DNA of 64,000 nucleotides from Methylobacterium nonmethylotrophicum (GCF_004745635.1 NZ_SRLB01000006.1:248001-312000), one strand, 5' to 3'; counted from the stretch's first letter, positions 17,327 through 27,145 are shown. Made by a program: numbers and translations. The notes: a model not told the origin generated them from the sequence alone.

Positions 17327-17911
17327 ATGACCAGCCGCACCACCGAGATCACGCTCGAGCGCATCGCCCTGATCCGGCGCCTGGTCGTGGCCTGGGATCC
17401 GGCGGGCCAGGGCGCTCCGGTGATCCACCCGGATGCCCCCTATGGCAGCCTCGACCGCGACGGCGACATCGCCAACGTCACCGGCGACGACGAGGGCGCG
17501 GCGGAGGAGCACCGGGCGGTGGGCGAGGCGCTGGTCGCCTTCCTGCGCCACGCCGACCTCAAGCCCGGCCGCTACGGCTACCACAACCCGCTGACCAAGC
17601 TCGACCTGTCCCAGGTCTCCGACGTGTTTCGCGACGAGGCCGCCGGCACGTCGCCCGAGCAGATCGTGTTCGAGGTGGGACCGGAGCACATCGCGTTGAT
17701 CCGGCACCTCGCCATGGGCTGGGACGAGGCCCGCGCGGTGCCGGCGGTCGCGGTGAGCGCGCCTTACGGCCCGGGCAGCCTGGAGGAGGCGATGACCCGC
17801 GCGCTCGGGGGTCCCCGTGAGGATTGGGCCCATCTGCACCGGTCGATGCAGCCGGCCCTGCAGATTTTTCTCCGTAGCGCCGACATCGCGCCGGGGGATT
17901 ACGCGCCCTGA
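17327..17911 (+). CDS. Hypothetical protein with an internal tandem duplication
   Basis: 194 residues, no recognised family. The protein is two copies of one unit of about 85 residues. In the first, ITLERIALIRRLVVAWDPAG leads to VAFLRHADLKPGRY. In the second, VGPEHIALIRHLAMGWDEAR leads to LQIFLRSADIAPGDY. Both copies carry an APYG-S segment. No signal peptide or membrane span is visible, so it is presumably cytosolic. GGAG lies shortly before the ATG. It follows the importer operon on the same strand with an 81-bp gap and is probably independent. Function is unknown. Confidence 0.75.
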   Translation: MTSRTTEITLERIALIRRLVVAWDPAGQGAPVIHPDAPYGSLDRDGDIANVTGDDEGAAEEHRAVGEALVAFLRHADLKPGRYGYHNPLTKLDLSQVSDVFRDEAAGTSPEQIVFEVGPEHIALIRHLAMGWDEARAVPAVAVSAPYGPGSLEEAMTRALGGPREDWAHLHRSMQPALQIFLRSADIAPGDYAP

Positions 17912-17945
17912 CGAGGTCTGCACTCAAGCCGCTTCATCAATAAAA

Positions 17946-18014
17946 CGCGGGATCCCCTCTCCAGGCGATGCCGGGCTTGCCCGGTATCGCTCCAAGGTGC
18001 GGGAGAGGGGAATC
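17946..18014. repeat. Family 1 repeat, short variant
   Basis: GCGGGATCCCCTCTCC at the left and GGGAGAGGGGAATCC at the right flank a short insert with its own hairpin (GATGCCGGGC/GCCCGGTATC). It lies in the 165-bp gap between two convergent genes and may serve as their terminator region. Confidence 0.55.
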
Positions 18015-18076
18015 CACTTTATCCTGAAACATCAGTGCTGAGCGTCACGTGGGTCAACCGCACCGAGCCGGCCGCC

Positions 18077-21000
18077 TCACGCCGCCTCGACCGCGTGCTC
18101 CTCCGCCCCCGCCCCATGCCCGCCATGCTGCTTGAGCGGCCGGTTGCCGGTGAGCCGCCGCAGCAGCACGTAGAAGACGGGGGTGAGGAAGAGCCCGAAG
18201 GCCGTCACCCCGATCATGCCGGAGAACACCGCCACGCCCATGGCCCGGCGCATCTCCGAGCCGGCCCCGGTGGCGGTCACGAGGGGCAGCACGCCCATGA
18301 TGAAGGCCATCGAGGTCATCAGGATCGGGCGCAGCCGCAGGCGGCTCGCCTCGATCGCCGCCTGGACCGGATTGCGGCCGGCGAATTCGAGCTCCCGGGC
18401 GAATTCGACGATCAGGATCGCGTTCTTGGCCGACAGGCCGACCAGCACGATGAGGCCGATCTGGGTGAAGACGTTGTTGTCGCCGGAGGATAGCCAGACG
18501 CCGAACATCGCGGCGAGCAGGCCCATCGGCACGATCATCAGGATCGCCAGCGGCAGGGCGAGGCTCTCGTACTGCGCCGCCAGGACCAGGAAGACGAGGA
18601 GCAGCGCCAGCGGGAACACCCAGACGCCGGAATTGCCGGCGATGAACTCCTGGTAGGTGAGGTCGGTCCACTCGAAGGAGAAGCCCCGCGGCAGGGTCTC
18701 GGCAGCGATCCGCCTCGCCGCTTCCTGTGCCTGGCCGGACGAGTAGCCGGGCGCGGCCCCCGCGTTGATGTCGGCGCTGAGGAAGCCGTTGTAGCGCATG
18801 GCGCGCTCCGGCCCGGCGGTCTGGCGCACGCGCAGCAGCGTCGAGAGCGGCACCATCTCGCCCGACCCCGCCCGCACCTTCAGCAGGCCGACATCGTCGG
18901 AGCGGGCGCGGAAGGGTGCGTCGGCCTGGACCCGGACCGAGTAGGTGCGGCCGAACTTGTTGAAGTCGTTGACGTAGAGAGAGCCAAGATAGATCTGCAG
19001 CGTGTCGAATACGTCGGTGACCGGGATGCGGAGCTGGCGCGCCTTGGTCCGGTCGATATCGGCGAAGAGCTGCGGCACGTTCATCTGGAAGCTCGAGAAC
19101 AGGCCGGCGAGCTCGGGGGCCTGGGCAGCCTTGGCGAGAAAGGCCTTGGTCGCGTCGTTCAGCGCCTCGTAGCCGAGACCGGCCCTATCCTCGATCTGCA
19201 GCTTGAACCCGCCGATGGTGCCGAGACCGTTGACCGGGGGCGGCGGGAACATCGCGATGAAGGCCTCGGGGATCGCCGCATATTTCTTGTTCAGCGACAT
19301 CGCGATGGAGGCGCCGTCGAGCCCCGGCCCCTTGCGCTCCTCGAAGGGCTTCAGGGTCGAGAAGACGATCCCGGAATTCGACGAGTTGGTGAAGCCGTTG
19401 ATCGACAGTCCGGGGAAGGCGACCGCGCTCTCGACGCCCGGTTCCTTCAGGGCGATCTCGCTCATCTTGCGGATCACCTCCTCGGTCCGGTCGAGGGTGG
19501 CGCCGTCGGGCAGCTGCGCGAAGCCGACGAGGTACTGCTTGTCCTGCCCCGGAACGAAGCCGCCGGGGATCTGGCGAAAGAGCGCCGCGGTCACGCCGAC
19601 GAGCACGACGTAGACCACCATCATCGCCCCTTTTCGCGAGATGACGCCGCCGACGCCGCGTCCATAGCCGTCCGAGGCGCGCCCGAAGGCGCGGTTGAAG
19701 CGGCGGAAGAACCAGCCGAGCAGGGTGTCGAGGGCCTTGGTCAGCCGGTCCTTCGGCGCGTGGTGGTCCTTGAGCAGCAGTGCCGAGAGGGCAGGGGACA
19801 GGGTCAGCGAGTTGACCGCCGAGATCACCGTCGAGATCGCGATGGTGAGGGCAAACTGCTTGTAGAACTGGCCCGTCAGCCCGCTGATGAAGGCGAGCGG
19901 CACGAACACCGCCACCAGCACGAGGGCGATGGCGATGATCGGCCCCGAGACCTCGCGCATCGCCTGGTAGGAGGCGTCGCGGGGCGACAGGCCGGCCTCG
20001 ATGTTGCGCTCGACGTTCTCCACCACCACGATCGCGTCGTCGACCACGATGCCGATGGCGAGCACGAGGCCGAACAGGCTCAGCGCGTTGATCGAGAAGC
20101 CGAAGGCGTGCATCACCGCGAAGGTGCCGACGATCGAGACCGGCACGGCCAAGAGCGGGATGATCGAGGCCCGCCAGGTCTGCAGGAACAGGATCACCAC
20201 CAGGACCACGAGGGCCACCGCCTCGAGCAGGGTGTGGATCACCGCCTCGATCGAGGCGCGCACGAACTGCGTCGGGTCGTAGACGATCTGGTAGTCGACT
20301 CCCTCCGGCATGGTCTGCTTGATCTCCGCCATGGTCCGGCGAACCGCGTCGGAGATCTGGATCGCGTTCGAGCCCGGCGATTGCGAGATCGGGATGGCGA
20401 CCGCCGACTTGTTGTCGAGGAGCGAGCGCAAGGCGTAGTCCGAGGCGCCGAGCTCGATCCGGGCGATGTCGCGCAGGCGCGTGATCTCGCCGTTCTCGCC
20501 GGTCTTGACCACGATGTCGCCGAACTGCTCCTCGCTGTTGAGGCGCCCTTCGGCGTTGAGCGAGAGCTGAAGGTCGAGGCCCGGGATCGCCGGCGAGGCG
20601 CCGATGACGCCGGCCGCCGCCTCGACGTTCTGGGCCTGGATCTCCCGCACCACGTCGCCGGCCGACAGGCCGTGCTCGGCGACCTTCTGCGGATCGAGCC
20701 AGATCCGCATCGCGTAGTCGCCCGAGCCGAAGAGCTGCACCTGGCCGACGCCGTCGAGACGGGCGAGGCGATCCTTGATGTTGAGCACCGCGTAGTTGCG
20801 CAGGTACGTCATGTCGTACCGGCCGTTCGGCGAGACGAGGTGGACCACCATCGTCAGGTCGGGCGAGGACTTCACCGTGACGATGCCGAGCTGGCGCACG
20901 ATCGCCGGCAGCCGCGGCTCGGCCTGCGAGACGCGGTTCTGGACCAGCTGCTGCGCCTTGTCGGGATCGGTGCCGAGGCGGAACGTCACGGTCAGCGTCA

Positions 21001-21268
21001 TGATGCCGTCCGTCGTCGCCTGGCTCGACATGTAGAGCATGCCCTCGACGCCGTTGATCTGCTCCTCGATCGGCGTCGCCACGGTCTCGGCGATGACCTT
21101 GGGATTGGCGCCCGGGAAGGTCGCCCGGACGACGACGGAGGGCGGCACCACGTCCGGGTACTCGGAGATCGGCATCGCGAACAGCGACAGCAGACCGCCG
21201 ATGAAGATGAGCACCGAGAGCACGCCCGCGAAGATCGGGCGGTCGATGAAGAACTTGGAGAGGTTCAT
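18077..21268 (-). CDS. RND (HAE1/AcrB-type) multidrug efflux permease
   Basis: 1063 residues, full family length. It starts MNLSKFFIDRPIFAGVLSVL, as in AcrB/MexB/MexF-type pumps. The proton-relay motif GIVVDDAIVVVENVERN lies near residue 400, and the periplasmic porter and docking regions are in the usual places. It is an inner-membrane proton antiporter that pairs with the adaptor at 21466. No outer-membrane channel gene is nearby, so a TolC-like protein from elsewhere is presumably used. GGAGG sits five bases before the start. A family 1 repeat lies between the adaptor and this gene. Confidence 0.95.
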   Translation of the reverse strand: MNLSKFFIDRPIFAGVLSVLIFIGGLLSLFAMPISEYPDVVPPSVVVRATFPGANPKVIAETVATPIEEQINGVEGMLYMSSQATTDGIMTLTVTFRLGTDPDKAQQLVQNRVSQAEPRLPAIVRQLGIVTVKSSPDLTMVVHLVSPNGRYDMTYLRNYAVLNIKDRLARLDGVGQVQLFGSGDYAMRIWLDPQKVAEHGLSAGDVVREIQAQNVEAAAGVIGASPAIPGLDLQLSLNAEGRLNSEEQFGDIVVKTGENGEITRLRDIARIELGASDYALRSLLDNKSAVAIPISQSPGSNAIQISDAVRRTMAEIKQTMPEGVDYQIVYDPTQFVRASIEAVIHTLLEAVALVVLVVILFLQTWRASIIPLLAVPVSIVGTFAVMHAFGFSINALSLFGLVLAIGIVVDDAIVVVENVERNIEAGLSPRDASYQAMREVSGPIIAIALVLVAVFVPLAFISGLTGQFYKQFALTIAISTVISAVNSLTLSPALSALLLKDHHAPKDRLTKALDTLLGWFFRRFNRAFGRASDGYGRGVGGVISRKGAMMVVYVVLVGVTAALFRQIPGGFVPGQDKQYLVGFAQLPDGATLDRTEEVIRKMSEIALKEPGVESAVAFPGLSINGFTNSSNSGIVFSTLKPFEERKGPGLDGASIAMSLNKKYAAIPEAFIAMFPPPPVNGLGTIGGFKLQIEDRAGLGYEALNDATKAFLAKAAQAPELAGLFSSFQMNVPQLFADIDRTKARQLRIPVTDVFDTLQIYLGSLYVNDFNKFGRTYSVRVQADAPFRARSDDVGLLKVRAGSGEMVPLSTLLRVRQTAGPERAMRYNGFLSADINAGAAPGYSSGQAQEAARRIAAETLPRGFSFEWTDLTYQEFIAGNSGVWVFPLALLLVFLVLAAQYESLALPLAILMIVPMGLLAAMFGVWLSSGDNNVFTQIGLIVLVGLSAKNAILIVEFARELEFAGRNPVQAAIEASRLRLRPILMTSMAFIMGVLPLVTATGAGSEMRRAMGVAVFSGMIGVTAFGLFLTPVFYVLLRRLTGNRPLKQHGGHGAGAEEHAVEAA

Positions 21269-21334
21269 GCCGCCCTCCGGGGGCGAGAGGATCGCGGAGG
21301 CGGCGGACGCCTCATATGCCAGAATGAAGATCAG

Positions 21335-21369
21335 GCGCGGGATCCCCTCTCCCGTGTGGGAGAGGGGAG
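21335..21369. repeat. Family 1 repeat, single hairpin
   Basis: GCGCGGGATCCCCTCTCCC followed by GTGTGGGAGAGGGG, a strong hairpin identical to the left end of the long copies. It lies inside the 197-bp gap between the RND adaptor and permease genes, so it is transcribed with them. Confidence 0.65.
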
Positions 21370-21465
21370 CAGTGTTTCACTATCGAACATCTTCGAAGAT
21401 CGGAGGATGTGCTTCAAATTTTGTTAGATCTTTTGGGCGGTAGGAATCGTCCACCACCCCATATG

Positions 21466-22716
21466 TCACCGTTGCGCCAGCTTGCCCGTCGCCGGCTCCT
21501 GCATCGGCCGCGCGCCCATCGTGACGGGGGACGGGCTGACGAGGCTGCCGGGGCGCACCCGCTGCAAGCCGTTGACGACGATCCGCTCGCCCCCCGACAG
21601 GCCGGAGGTGACGACCCGCAGGCCCTCGACCGACCGGCCGAGGGTGACGGCCCGGAACTCCGCCCGGTTGTCGGCGCCGACCACGAGCACGAACCGCTTG
21701 TCCTGATCGGTGCCGACCGCCCGCTCGTCGACGAGGAGCAGCCGCTCGGGCGCCGCCTGGCCGAGGCGCATGCGGGCGAACTGGCCGGGGATCAGGTGGC
21801 CGTCGCCGTTGGCGAAGGTGGCGCGCACCCGCACCGTGCCGGAGCGGGCATCGACCTTGTTGTCGATGAACTGGAGATGCCCCTTCGCCGCCGCCCCGTC
21901 GGCCGTGACCATCTCGACCGGGATGCGGTCGAGCCGGCCGCGTCGGCCGGAGGGTTCGGCGACGGCGGCGAGCGCCTTCAGGACGACCGTCTCGTCGGCG
22001 TCGAAGCTCGCGTAGATCGGATCGACCGAGACCAGCGTCGTCAGCACGGCGGCGCCGGCCCCCGTCGCCACGAGGTTGCCGGGGGTGATCTCCCGGCGCC
22101 CGACCCGGCCGCTCACTGCCGCCCGCACCTCGGTGTAGCCGAGGTTGAGCCGTGCGGCCGCCAGCGTCGCCTTGGCGGCGTCGAGGTTGGCCTTCGCCTC
22201 CTTGAAGGCGTTCGCCCGCACGTCGAGGTCGCGGGCGGTGACGATGCGCTGGTCCGACAGGCGCTGGCCGCGCTCGTAGTCGCTCGCCGTCAGCGCGAGG
22301 CGCGCCTCGGCGCCCGCCACCTGCGCCTCAAGCCGCTGGACCTCGGCCGCGTAGGGTGCCGGGTCGATCGTCACCAGGAGGTCGCCGGCCCGGACGAGGT
22401 CGCCCTCCGAGAAATGCGTCGCCTGGACGGCGCCGCCGACCCGCGCCCGCACGTCGATCCGCTCGACCGCCTCGAGGCGGCCCGAGAATTCGTCGAACAG
22501 CACGACATCGCGGGGCTCGACCGCGGCGACCGGGACCGGGACGGCCTGCTCGACCGGGGATGGCGCCGCGACGGCCTGCGCGCCGGAGAGGCGCGACAGG
22601 GGTGCGAAGTGGTAGGATGCGCCGGCCAAGAGCGCGAGGGCGAGGCCGGCCGCGGCGAAGCGCCGGGTGCGGGGAGGGGCGACGGCAGGTTCGGGGTGCA
22701 CGACCGGCTCCGACAT
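21466..22716 (-). CDS. RND efflux periplasmic adaptor (membrane fusion protein)
   Basis: 416 residues. One N-terminal membrane anchor (about residues 20-38) is followed by a barrel-sandwich/lipoyl segment (VRARVGGAVQATHFSEGDLV), a helical hairpin rich in Ala, Glu and Arg, and a beta-barrel domain (PIYASFDADETVVLKAL). This is the AcrA/MexE layout. The start at 22716 (MSEPVVHPEPA) is chosen because it gives the usual short cytosolic tail; earlier in-frame ATGs would overlap the divergent TetR promoter. It is first in the operon with the permease at 18077 and divergent from its likely repressor at 22805. Confidence 0.92.
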   Translation of the reverse strand: MSEPVVHPEPAVAPPRTRRFAAAGLALALLAGASYHFAPLSRLSGAQAVAAPSPVEQAVPVPVAAVEPRDVVLFDEFSGRLEAVERIDVRARVGGAVQATHFSEGDLVRAGDLLVTIDPAPYAAEVQRLEAQVAGAEARLALTASDYERGQRLSDQRIVTARDLDVRANAFKEAKANLDAAKATLAAARLNLGYTEVRAAVSGRVGRREITPGNLVATGAGAAVLTTLVSVDPIYASFDADETVVLKALAAVAEPSGRRGRLDRIPVEMVTADGAAAKGHLQFIDNKVDARSGTVRVRATFANGDGHLIPGQFARMRLGQAAPERLLLVDERAVGTDQDKRFVLVVGADNRAEFRAVTLGRSVEGLRVVTSGLSGGERIVVNGLQRVRPGSLVSPSPVTMGARPMQEPATGKLAQR

Positions 22717-22739
22717 CTGTAAGGTGCGATACACATGTC

Positions 22740-22751
22740 GACGTGGACGTC
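22740..22751. promoter_or_regulatory. Candidate TetR operator between adaptor and repressor genes
   Basis: GACGT-GG-ACGTC is a perfect 5-bp dyad in the 88-bp divergent gap. TATC (22767) and GATA (22779) form a second, weaker dyad closer to the tetR gene. Local TetR autoregulation is usual; which dyad is bound is a guess. Confidence 0.35.
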
Positions 22752-22804
22752 GGCCGTCAAGTGACTTATCTACCACTCGATACAAAACTTGGAGCGCGCG
22801 GACA

Positions 22805-23470
22805 ATGGCGATGGGGCGGCCCCGGTCCTTCTGCATGGACACGGCCCTCGACGAGGCGATGGAGGTGTTCTGGCGCCACGGCTACGACGGGGCGACCCTC
22901 GCCATGCTGACCAAGGCGATGGGCATCAAGGCGCCGAGCCTCTACGCCGCCTTCGGCAGCAAGGAGGGCCTGCTGAAGGCCGCCCTCGACCGCTACGCCG
23001 AGCGCCGCTCCGCGCATATGGGCTACGTGCTGGCCGGCGCGACGGCGCGCGAGGTGGCCGAGCGCTTCCTGTCGAGCATCGCCGAGAGCCACACCGACCC
23101 GGCCAACCCGCCCGGCTGCCTGCTGGTCCAGGGGGGGCTCGCCTGCGGCGCCGGCTCGGAGAACATCCCGTTCGAGCTCGCCGCCCGCCGCGCCCAGACC
23201 GAGACCGAGTTGCGCGAGCGCTTCGTGCGGGCGCAGGCGGACGGCGACCTGCCGGAGGGCAGCGACCCGGCGGCGCTGGCGCGCTTCCTGTCGACGGTCG
23301 CCTCCGGCATGGGCGTTCTGGCCTCCTCGGGTGCCGACCGGGAGGCCTTGCGGGAGGTGGCCCGGGTCTCGCTGGGAGCGTTCGCCGGGTGCCGCGAGGC
23401 GGTCGGCGCATCGATGGAGGCGGGTGTCCCCCGCAGGCTCCTGCCCGGTAGTCGGCCCCCGCACGGTTGA
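22805..23470 (+). CDS. TetR/AcrR-family transcriptional regulator
   Basis: 221 residues. The N-terminal HTH is clear (ATLAMLTKAMGIKAPSLYAA followed by FGSKEGLLKAAL, about residues 26-57). The C-terminal helical ligand domain contains PPGCLLVQGGLACG, characteristic of the YdeI/TetR_C_16-like group. The ATG at 22805 places MAMGRPRSF at the N-terminus, as in relatives. It is divergent from the RND adaptor and very likely its repressor. Its inducer is unknown. Confidence 0.92.
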   Translation: MAMGRPRSFCMDTALDEAMEVFWRHGYDGATLAMLTKAMGIKAPSLYAAFGSKEGLLKAALDRYAERRSAHMGYVLAGATAREVAERFLSSIAESHTDPANPPGCLLVQGGLACGAGSENIPFELAARRAQTETELRERFVRAQADGDLPEGSDPAALARFLSTVASGMGVLASSGADREALREVARVSLGAFAGCREAVGASMEAGVPRRLLPGSRPPHG

Positions 23471-23581
23471 GCGGCCGCCATCATCCACAGCGGAGACGAA
23501 ACGCCGCGCGTTGCCCACATGTTCTCGTGCGTTGATGGATGCGGCCACGGTTGGTGCGCCGCCGTCGCGCCTGGGGGTGGC

Positions 23582-24802
23582 ATGCCCGAGACCCGTATCC
23601 TGGAGACCCGCATCCTCGGCCCCGCGGACCGGGCGGCCGTCCTGGAGCGGCAGCGCACCCTGAAGATGGCGCGCTCGGCCCACGCCTATGTCCGCGGCAA
23701 CACGCTGAAGTTCTACGAGTGGCTGGAGGGGCTCGCGCGCGGCACCCTGCCGGAGGGGCCGCCGGTCTGGATCTGCGGCGATTGCCATCTCGGCAATCTC
23801 GGCCCGCTCGCGAATGCCGAGGGGCAGGTCGACATCCAGATCCGCGACCTCGACCAGACCGTCATCGGCAACCCGACCCACGACCTCGTCCGCCTCGGCC
23901 TGTCGCTGGCGAGCGCCGCCCGCGGCTCGGACCTGCCCGGCGTGGTCACCGCCCGGATGCTGGAGGAGATGATCCGCGGCTACGGCCAGGGGCTCGCCGT
24001 TCCGGAGGCGGACGCGACCCCGCCCGAGCCCGACGTGGTGCGCACCGTGCGGCGCCGGGCCCTCGGCCGCCAGTGGAAGCACCTCGCCCGCGAGCGGCTG
24101 AAGGACGTGACGCCCAAAATCCCCCTCGGCCGCCGGTTCTGGGCGCTCGACGAGGCGGAGCACGAGGCCCTGGCGGAGCTGTTCGGCCAGGAGGACGTGC
24201 GGCGCCTCGTCCTCGCGCTGAACGGGCGCGACGAGGCGGCCGCCATGCGCCTCGTCGATGCGGCCTATTGGATGAAGGGCTGCAGCTCGCTGGGCTTCCT
24301 GCGCTACGCCGCCCTGGTGCGGATCGAGGATCCGGAGGGCAAGGGCCGCCTCGCCCTGATCGACCTCAAGGAGGCGGTCGCGCCGGCAGCCCCGCCGGCG
24401 CCAAGCGCCGCGATGCCGTCGGACTACGCCGCGCGCGTCGTCGCCGGGGCGCGGGCGCTCTCGCCGAATCTCGGCGAGCGCATGCTGCCGGTGCATCTCC
24501 TCGGCAAGCCGGTGGTGATGCGCGAGCTCGCGCCGCAGGACCTGAAGCTCGACGTCGACCAGTTCAGCCGGGAGGAGGCGGTGCGGGCCGCCCACTACCT
24601 CGCCTATGTGGTCGGCAAGGCGCATGGGCGGCAGATGGACGAGGCGACCCGCGCGGAATGGCGGGCCGAGGTCCTGCGCGGCAGCGAGGACGGCGGGGAG
24701 GCGCCGTCCTGGCTGTGGTCGAGCGTGGTCGCGCTCGCCGGCCGCCACGAGGTCGGCTACCTGCAGCATTGCCGCCTCTACGCCGACCGGGAGGCCGCCT
24801 GA
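23582..24802 (+). CDS. DUF2252 family protein (kinase-like fold)
   Basis: 406 residues. Family marks are KMARSAHAYVRGNTLKFYEW near residue 30, ICGDCHLGNLGP near residue 62 (resembling the HxDxxxxN loop of APH-type kinases) and IRDLDQTVIGNPTHDLVRL near residue 85 (DFD-like metal site). The C-terminal half contains MRELAPQDLKLDVDQFS. The family has no established reaction, though the motifs suggest phosphotransfer or a related ATP-dependent activity. It is cytosolic. The stop codon is only 7 bases from that of the convergent SDR gene. Confidence 0.88.
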   Translation: MPETRILETRILGPADRAAVLERQRTLKMARSAHAYVRGNTLKFYEWLEGLARGTLPEGPPVWICGDCHLGNLGPLANAEGQVDIQIRDLDQTVIGNPTHDLVRLGLSLASAARGSDLPGVVTARMLEEMIRGYGQGLAVPEADATPPEPDVVRTVRRRALGRQWKHLARERLKDVTPKIPLGRRFWALDEAEHEALAELFGQEDVRRLVLALNGRDEAAAMRLVDAAYWMKGCSSLGFLRYAALVRIEDPEGKGRLALIDLKEAVAPAAPPAPSAAMPSDYAARVVAGARALSPNLGERMLPVHLLGKPVVMRELAPQDLKLDVDQFSREEAVRAAHYLAYVVGKAHGRQMDEATRAEWRAEVLRGSEDGGEAPSWLWSSVVALAGRHEVGYLQHCRLYADREAA

Positions 24803-24809
24803 AGCAGCC

Positions 24810-25799
24810 TCAGAGCCGGCGCCGGCCGCCCAGGAGGAGCGCCGCCGTCGCGGCCAGCCCGGCGGCGACGCCGGCCGTCGCCAGCGGGTGCAGGGTCGCC
24901 CTCGTATAGGCGCTGGTGCGCAGGACCGGCACCGGCGGGTCGCCGCGCTCCCGTCCGGCGTCGATCGGCGCGTGGAGGGCGCCGGCCGGGCGACGGGGCG
25001 GGTCGGACCGCTTCTGGAGCGCGATGATGGCGGGCGCCAGCTCGTCGTAGGCGCCGGGCGCGAATTCCTTGCCCATCACGAACAGCTTGCCGCCTCCGCC
25101 CACGAAGATGTCGCGCTGCGGATGCACGGCGGCGTGCAGGATGGCGCGCGCCACCTCCTCGGGCGGGTAGATCGGCGGCGGCAGCGTCGGCTCGCGGTCC
25201 ATGTAGTTGCGCGCCCGGTTCGGCAGCGGCGTGTCGACGGAGGCCGGCTTGACCAGGGTGACCGAGACCGGCGCGCCCTCGGCGATCAGCTCCATGCGCA
25301 GGGTATCGGTGAAGCCCTTCACCGCGTGCTTGGAGGCGGCATAGAGGCCCTGGAACGGGAAGGCGAGGTCGGAGGCGATGCTGCCGACGTTGATGATGGC
25401 GCCGCCGCGCCGGCGCAGGTGCTCGGCGGCGACCAGCCCGCCATTCACGGTGCCCCAGAAGTTGGTCCGGATCAGCCGCTCGTGATCCTCCTGGGTGATC
25501 TCCCGCAGCGGCCCGTACACGGTCAGGCCCGCGATGTTGACCCAGGTGTCGAAGCCGCCGAACGTCGCGATCGCCGTCGCGGCGATCGCCTCGACCTCCT
25601 CCCGGCGGCCCACATCCGCCGTGACGGCGATGGCGCGCGCGCCGAGCTCCGCGGCGATGCGCGCGAGCACGTCCTGGCTGCGGGCGGCCAGGACCACGCG
25701 GGCGCCGCGTTCCGCGGCCATGCGGGCGGTGGCGAGGCCGATGCCGCTCGACGCCCCCGTGACCACGACGACCTGTTCGCGCAGCGGCTTGTGTCTCAT
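24810..25799 (-). CDS. Short-chain dehydrogenase/reductase with C-terminal membrane segment
   Basis: 329 residues. The Rossmann nucleotide motif TGASSGIGLATA is near residue 14, NIAG near 88, and the catalytic Ser (NVGSIAS) and YxxxK (YAASKHAVKG) follow, so the active site is complete. Beyond the normal SDR length of about 250 residues there is an extension ending in a hydrophobic stretch (LATAGVAAGLAATAALLLGG), which probably anchors the enzyme to the membrane. The same architecture is common among Methylobacterium and Bradyrhizobium SDRs of unknown substrate. The gene is divergent from the patatin gene. Confidence 0.9.
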   Translation of the reverse strand: MRHKPLREQVVVVTGASSGIGLATARMAAERGARVVLAARSQDVLARIAAELGARAIAVTADVGRREEVEAIAATAIATFGGFDTWVNIAGLTVYGPLREITQEDHERLIRTNFWGTVNGGLVAAEHLRRRGGAIINVGSIASDLAFPFQGLYAASKHAVKGFTDTLRMELIAEGAPVSVTLVKPASVDTPLPNRARNYMDREPTLPPPIYPPEEVARAILHAAVHPQRDIFVGGGGKLFVMGKEFAPGAYDELAPAIIALQKRSDPPRRPAGALHAPIDAGRERGDPPVPVLRTSAYTRATLHPLATAGVAAGLAATAALLLGGRRRL

Positions 25800-26068
25800 C
25801 GTCGGACGACTCCGTTAGATCTTGTGACGGCCTGAGGCTACGTGCGAGGCCGCGAAGCGTTGCGCCCTGTGCGGCTTTCGCGCACCCAAGGGCGCGGCCG
25901 CGGATCGCGGCGTCCGGGACGAGGCGCCGCGCCCTTAACCTGCATCAAGGCGGCGGGCCGGGCGTTCCCGCATGCCCCGCCTTCCCGGGTCGGCGAGGCG
26001 GCGGCGCTCGGCCCGCGCGTCCATCGCCGGGATCCCGCACACATCGCCGCCCGCACATCCTGGATGCC

Positions 26069-27145
26069 ATGACCGACGAGACCTCAACGGACCGATCAGT
26101 GCCGCACGACGCCCCGCGCGACACCGCCCTCGTGCTCGCCGGGGGCAACGCGCTCGGCGCCTACCATGCGGGCGGCTACGCGATGCTGCAGGCGCGCGGG
26201 ATCCGGCCGGACCGGATCGTCGGCGCGTCGATCGGCGCCGTCACCGCGGCGATCATCGCCGGCAACGCGCCCGAGCACCGGGTCGAGCGGCTGCGCGCGT
26301 TCTGGGACGAGGCGACTCAGCACACCGCGCCGAGCGCCACTGACCTCGTCAAGCCGCGCCAGTACTACAACGCCCTGCACGCGCTCCTGACGCTCGCCTG
26401 GACCCGCCCCACCATCTTCCGGCACCGCCTGCCGGGCCTGTGGTCCGCACTGCCCTGGATGCCGAACGACGTCGCGCTGTTCGACCATTCGCCCCTGCGG
26501 GCGACGCTCGAGCGGCTCGTCGATTTCGAGCGGCTGAACAGCGGCGACATCCGCCTCACGGTCGCCTGCGTCGACGTCACCACCGGCGAGGAGGTCTATT
26601 TCGACACCGCCCGCCAGCGCGTGGGACCCGAGCACATCCTCGCCAGCACGGCGATCATCCCGGCCTTCCCGCCGGTGGAGGTGGAGGGGCGTCTGCTCTG
26701 CGACGCCGGCTACACCAACAACCTGCCGCTCGATCCGCTGTTCGAGACCGAGCCGCAGCAGGATCTCCTGTGCATCGCCCTCGACCTGTTCGGCCTCGAG
26801 GCGCCGCGGCCGGCCTCGCTCGACGCCGTGCTGGAGCGGGCGAACGACCTGATCTTCGCCAGCGCCGGACGGCGGGCCATCGCGGGCCTCCAGCGGGAAT
26901 ACGCCCTGCGCCAGCAGCTCGATCCGAACGGGCCCGCCGTCACGCTCCTGCACCTCGTCTACCGGGCCGAGGCCGATCAGCTCGCCGCCAAGAGCTTCGA
27001 CTTCTCGCCCTCCTCGATCCGCGACCGCTGGCAGGCCGGCAGCCGCGACGCAGGCCGCGGGGCCGACTGGCTCGCCGGCGCCGCACCGGCGCATCGCGCC
27101 GGCGACACCCCGGCGCGCCGGCGCTTCACCTATACCAGGCTTTGA
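26069..27145 (+). CDS. Patatin-like phospholipase/acylhydrolase
   Basis: 358 residues. The N-terminal LVLAGGNALGAYHAGGYAML contains the glycine-rich oxyanion loop. The nucleophile elbow GASIG follows near residue 52, and the catalytic Asp lies in LLCDAGYTNNLPLDP, so the Ser-Asp dyad is intact. There is no signal peptide, so it is probably cytosolic or peripherally membrane-associated, acting on lipids or thioesters. It is alone, followed by a family 1 repeat. Confidence 0.9.
   Translation: MTDETSTDRSVPHDAPRDTALVLAGGNALGAYHAGGYAMLQARGIRPDRIVGASIGAVTAAIIAGNAPEHRVERLRAFWDEATQHTAPSATDLVKPRQYYNALHALLTLAWTRPTIFRHRLPGLWSALPWMPNDVALFDHSPLRATLERLVDFERLNSGDIRLTVACVDVTTGEEVYFDTARQRVGPEHILASTAIIPAFPPVEVEGRLLCDAGYTNNLPLDPLFETEPQQDLLCIALDLFGLEAPRPASLDAVLERANDLIFASAGRRAIAGLQREYALRQQLDPNGPAVTLLHLVYRAEADQLAAKSFDFSPSSIRDRWQAGSRDAGRGADWLAGAAPAHRAGDTPARRRFTYTRL

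Noticed and set aside
19760..21427. 555-codon open frame opposite the RND permease
   Set aside because: Shadow of the RND gene; His/Arg/Asp-rich, no domain.
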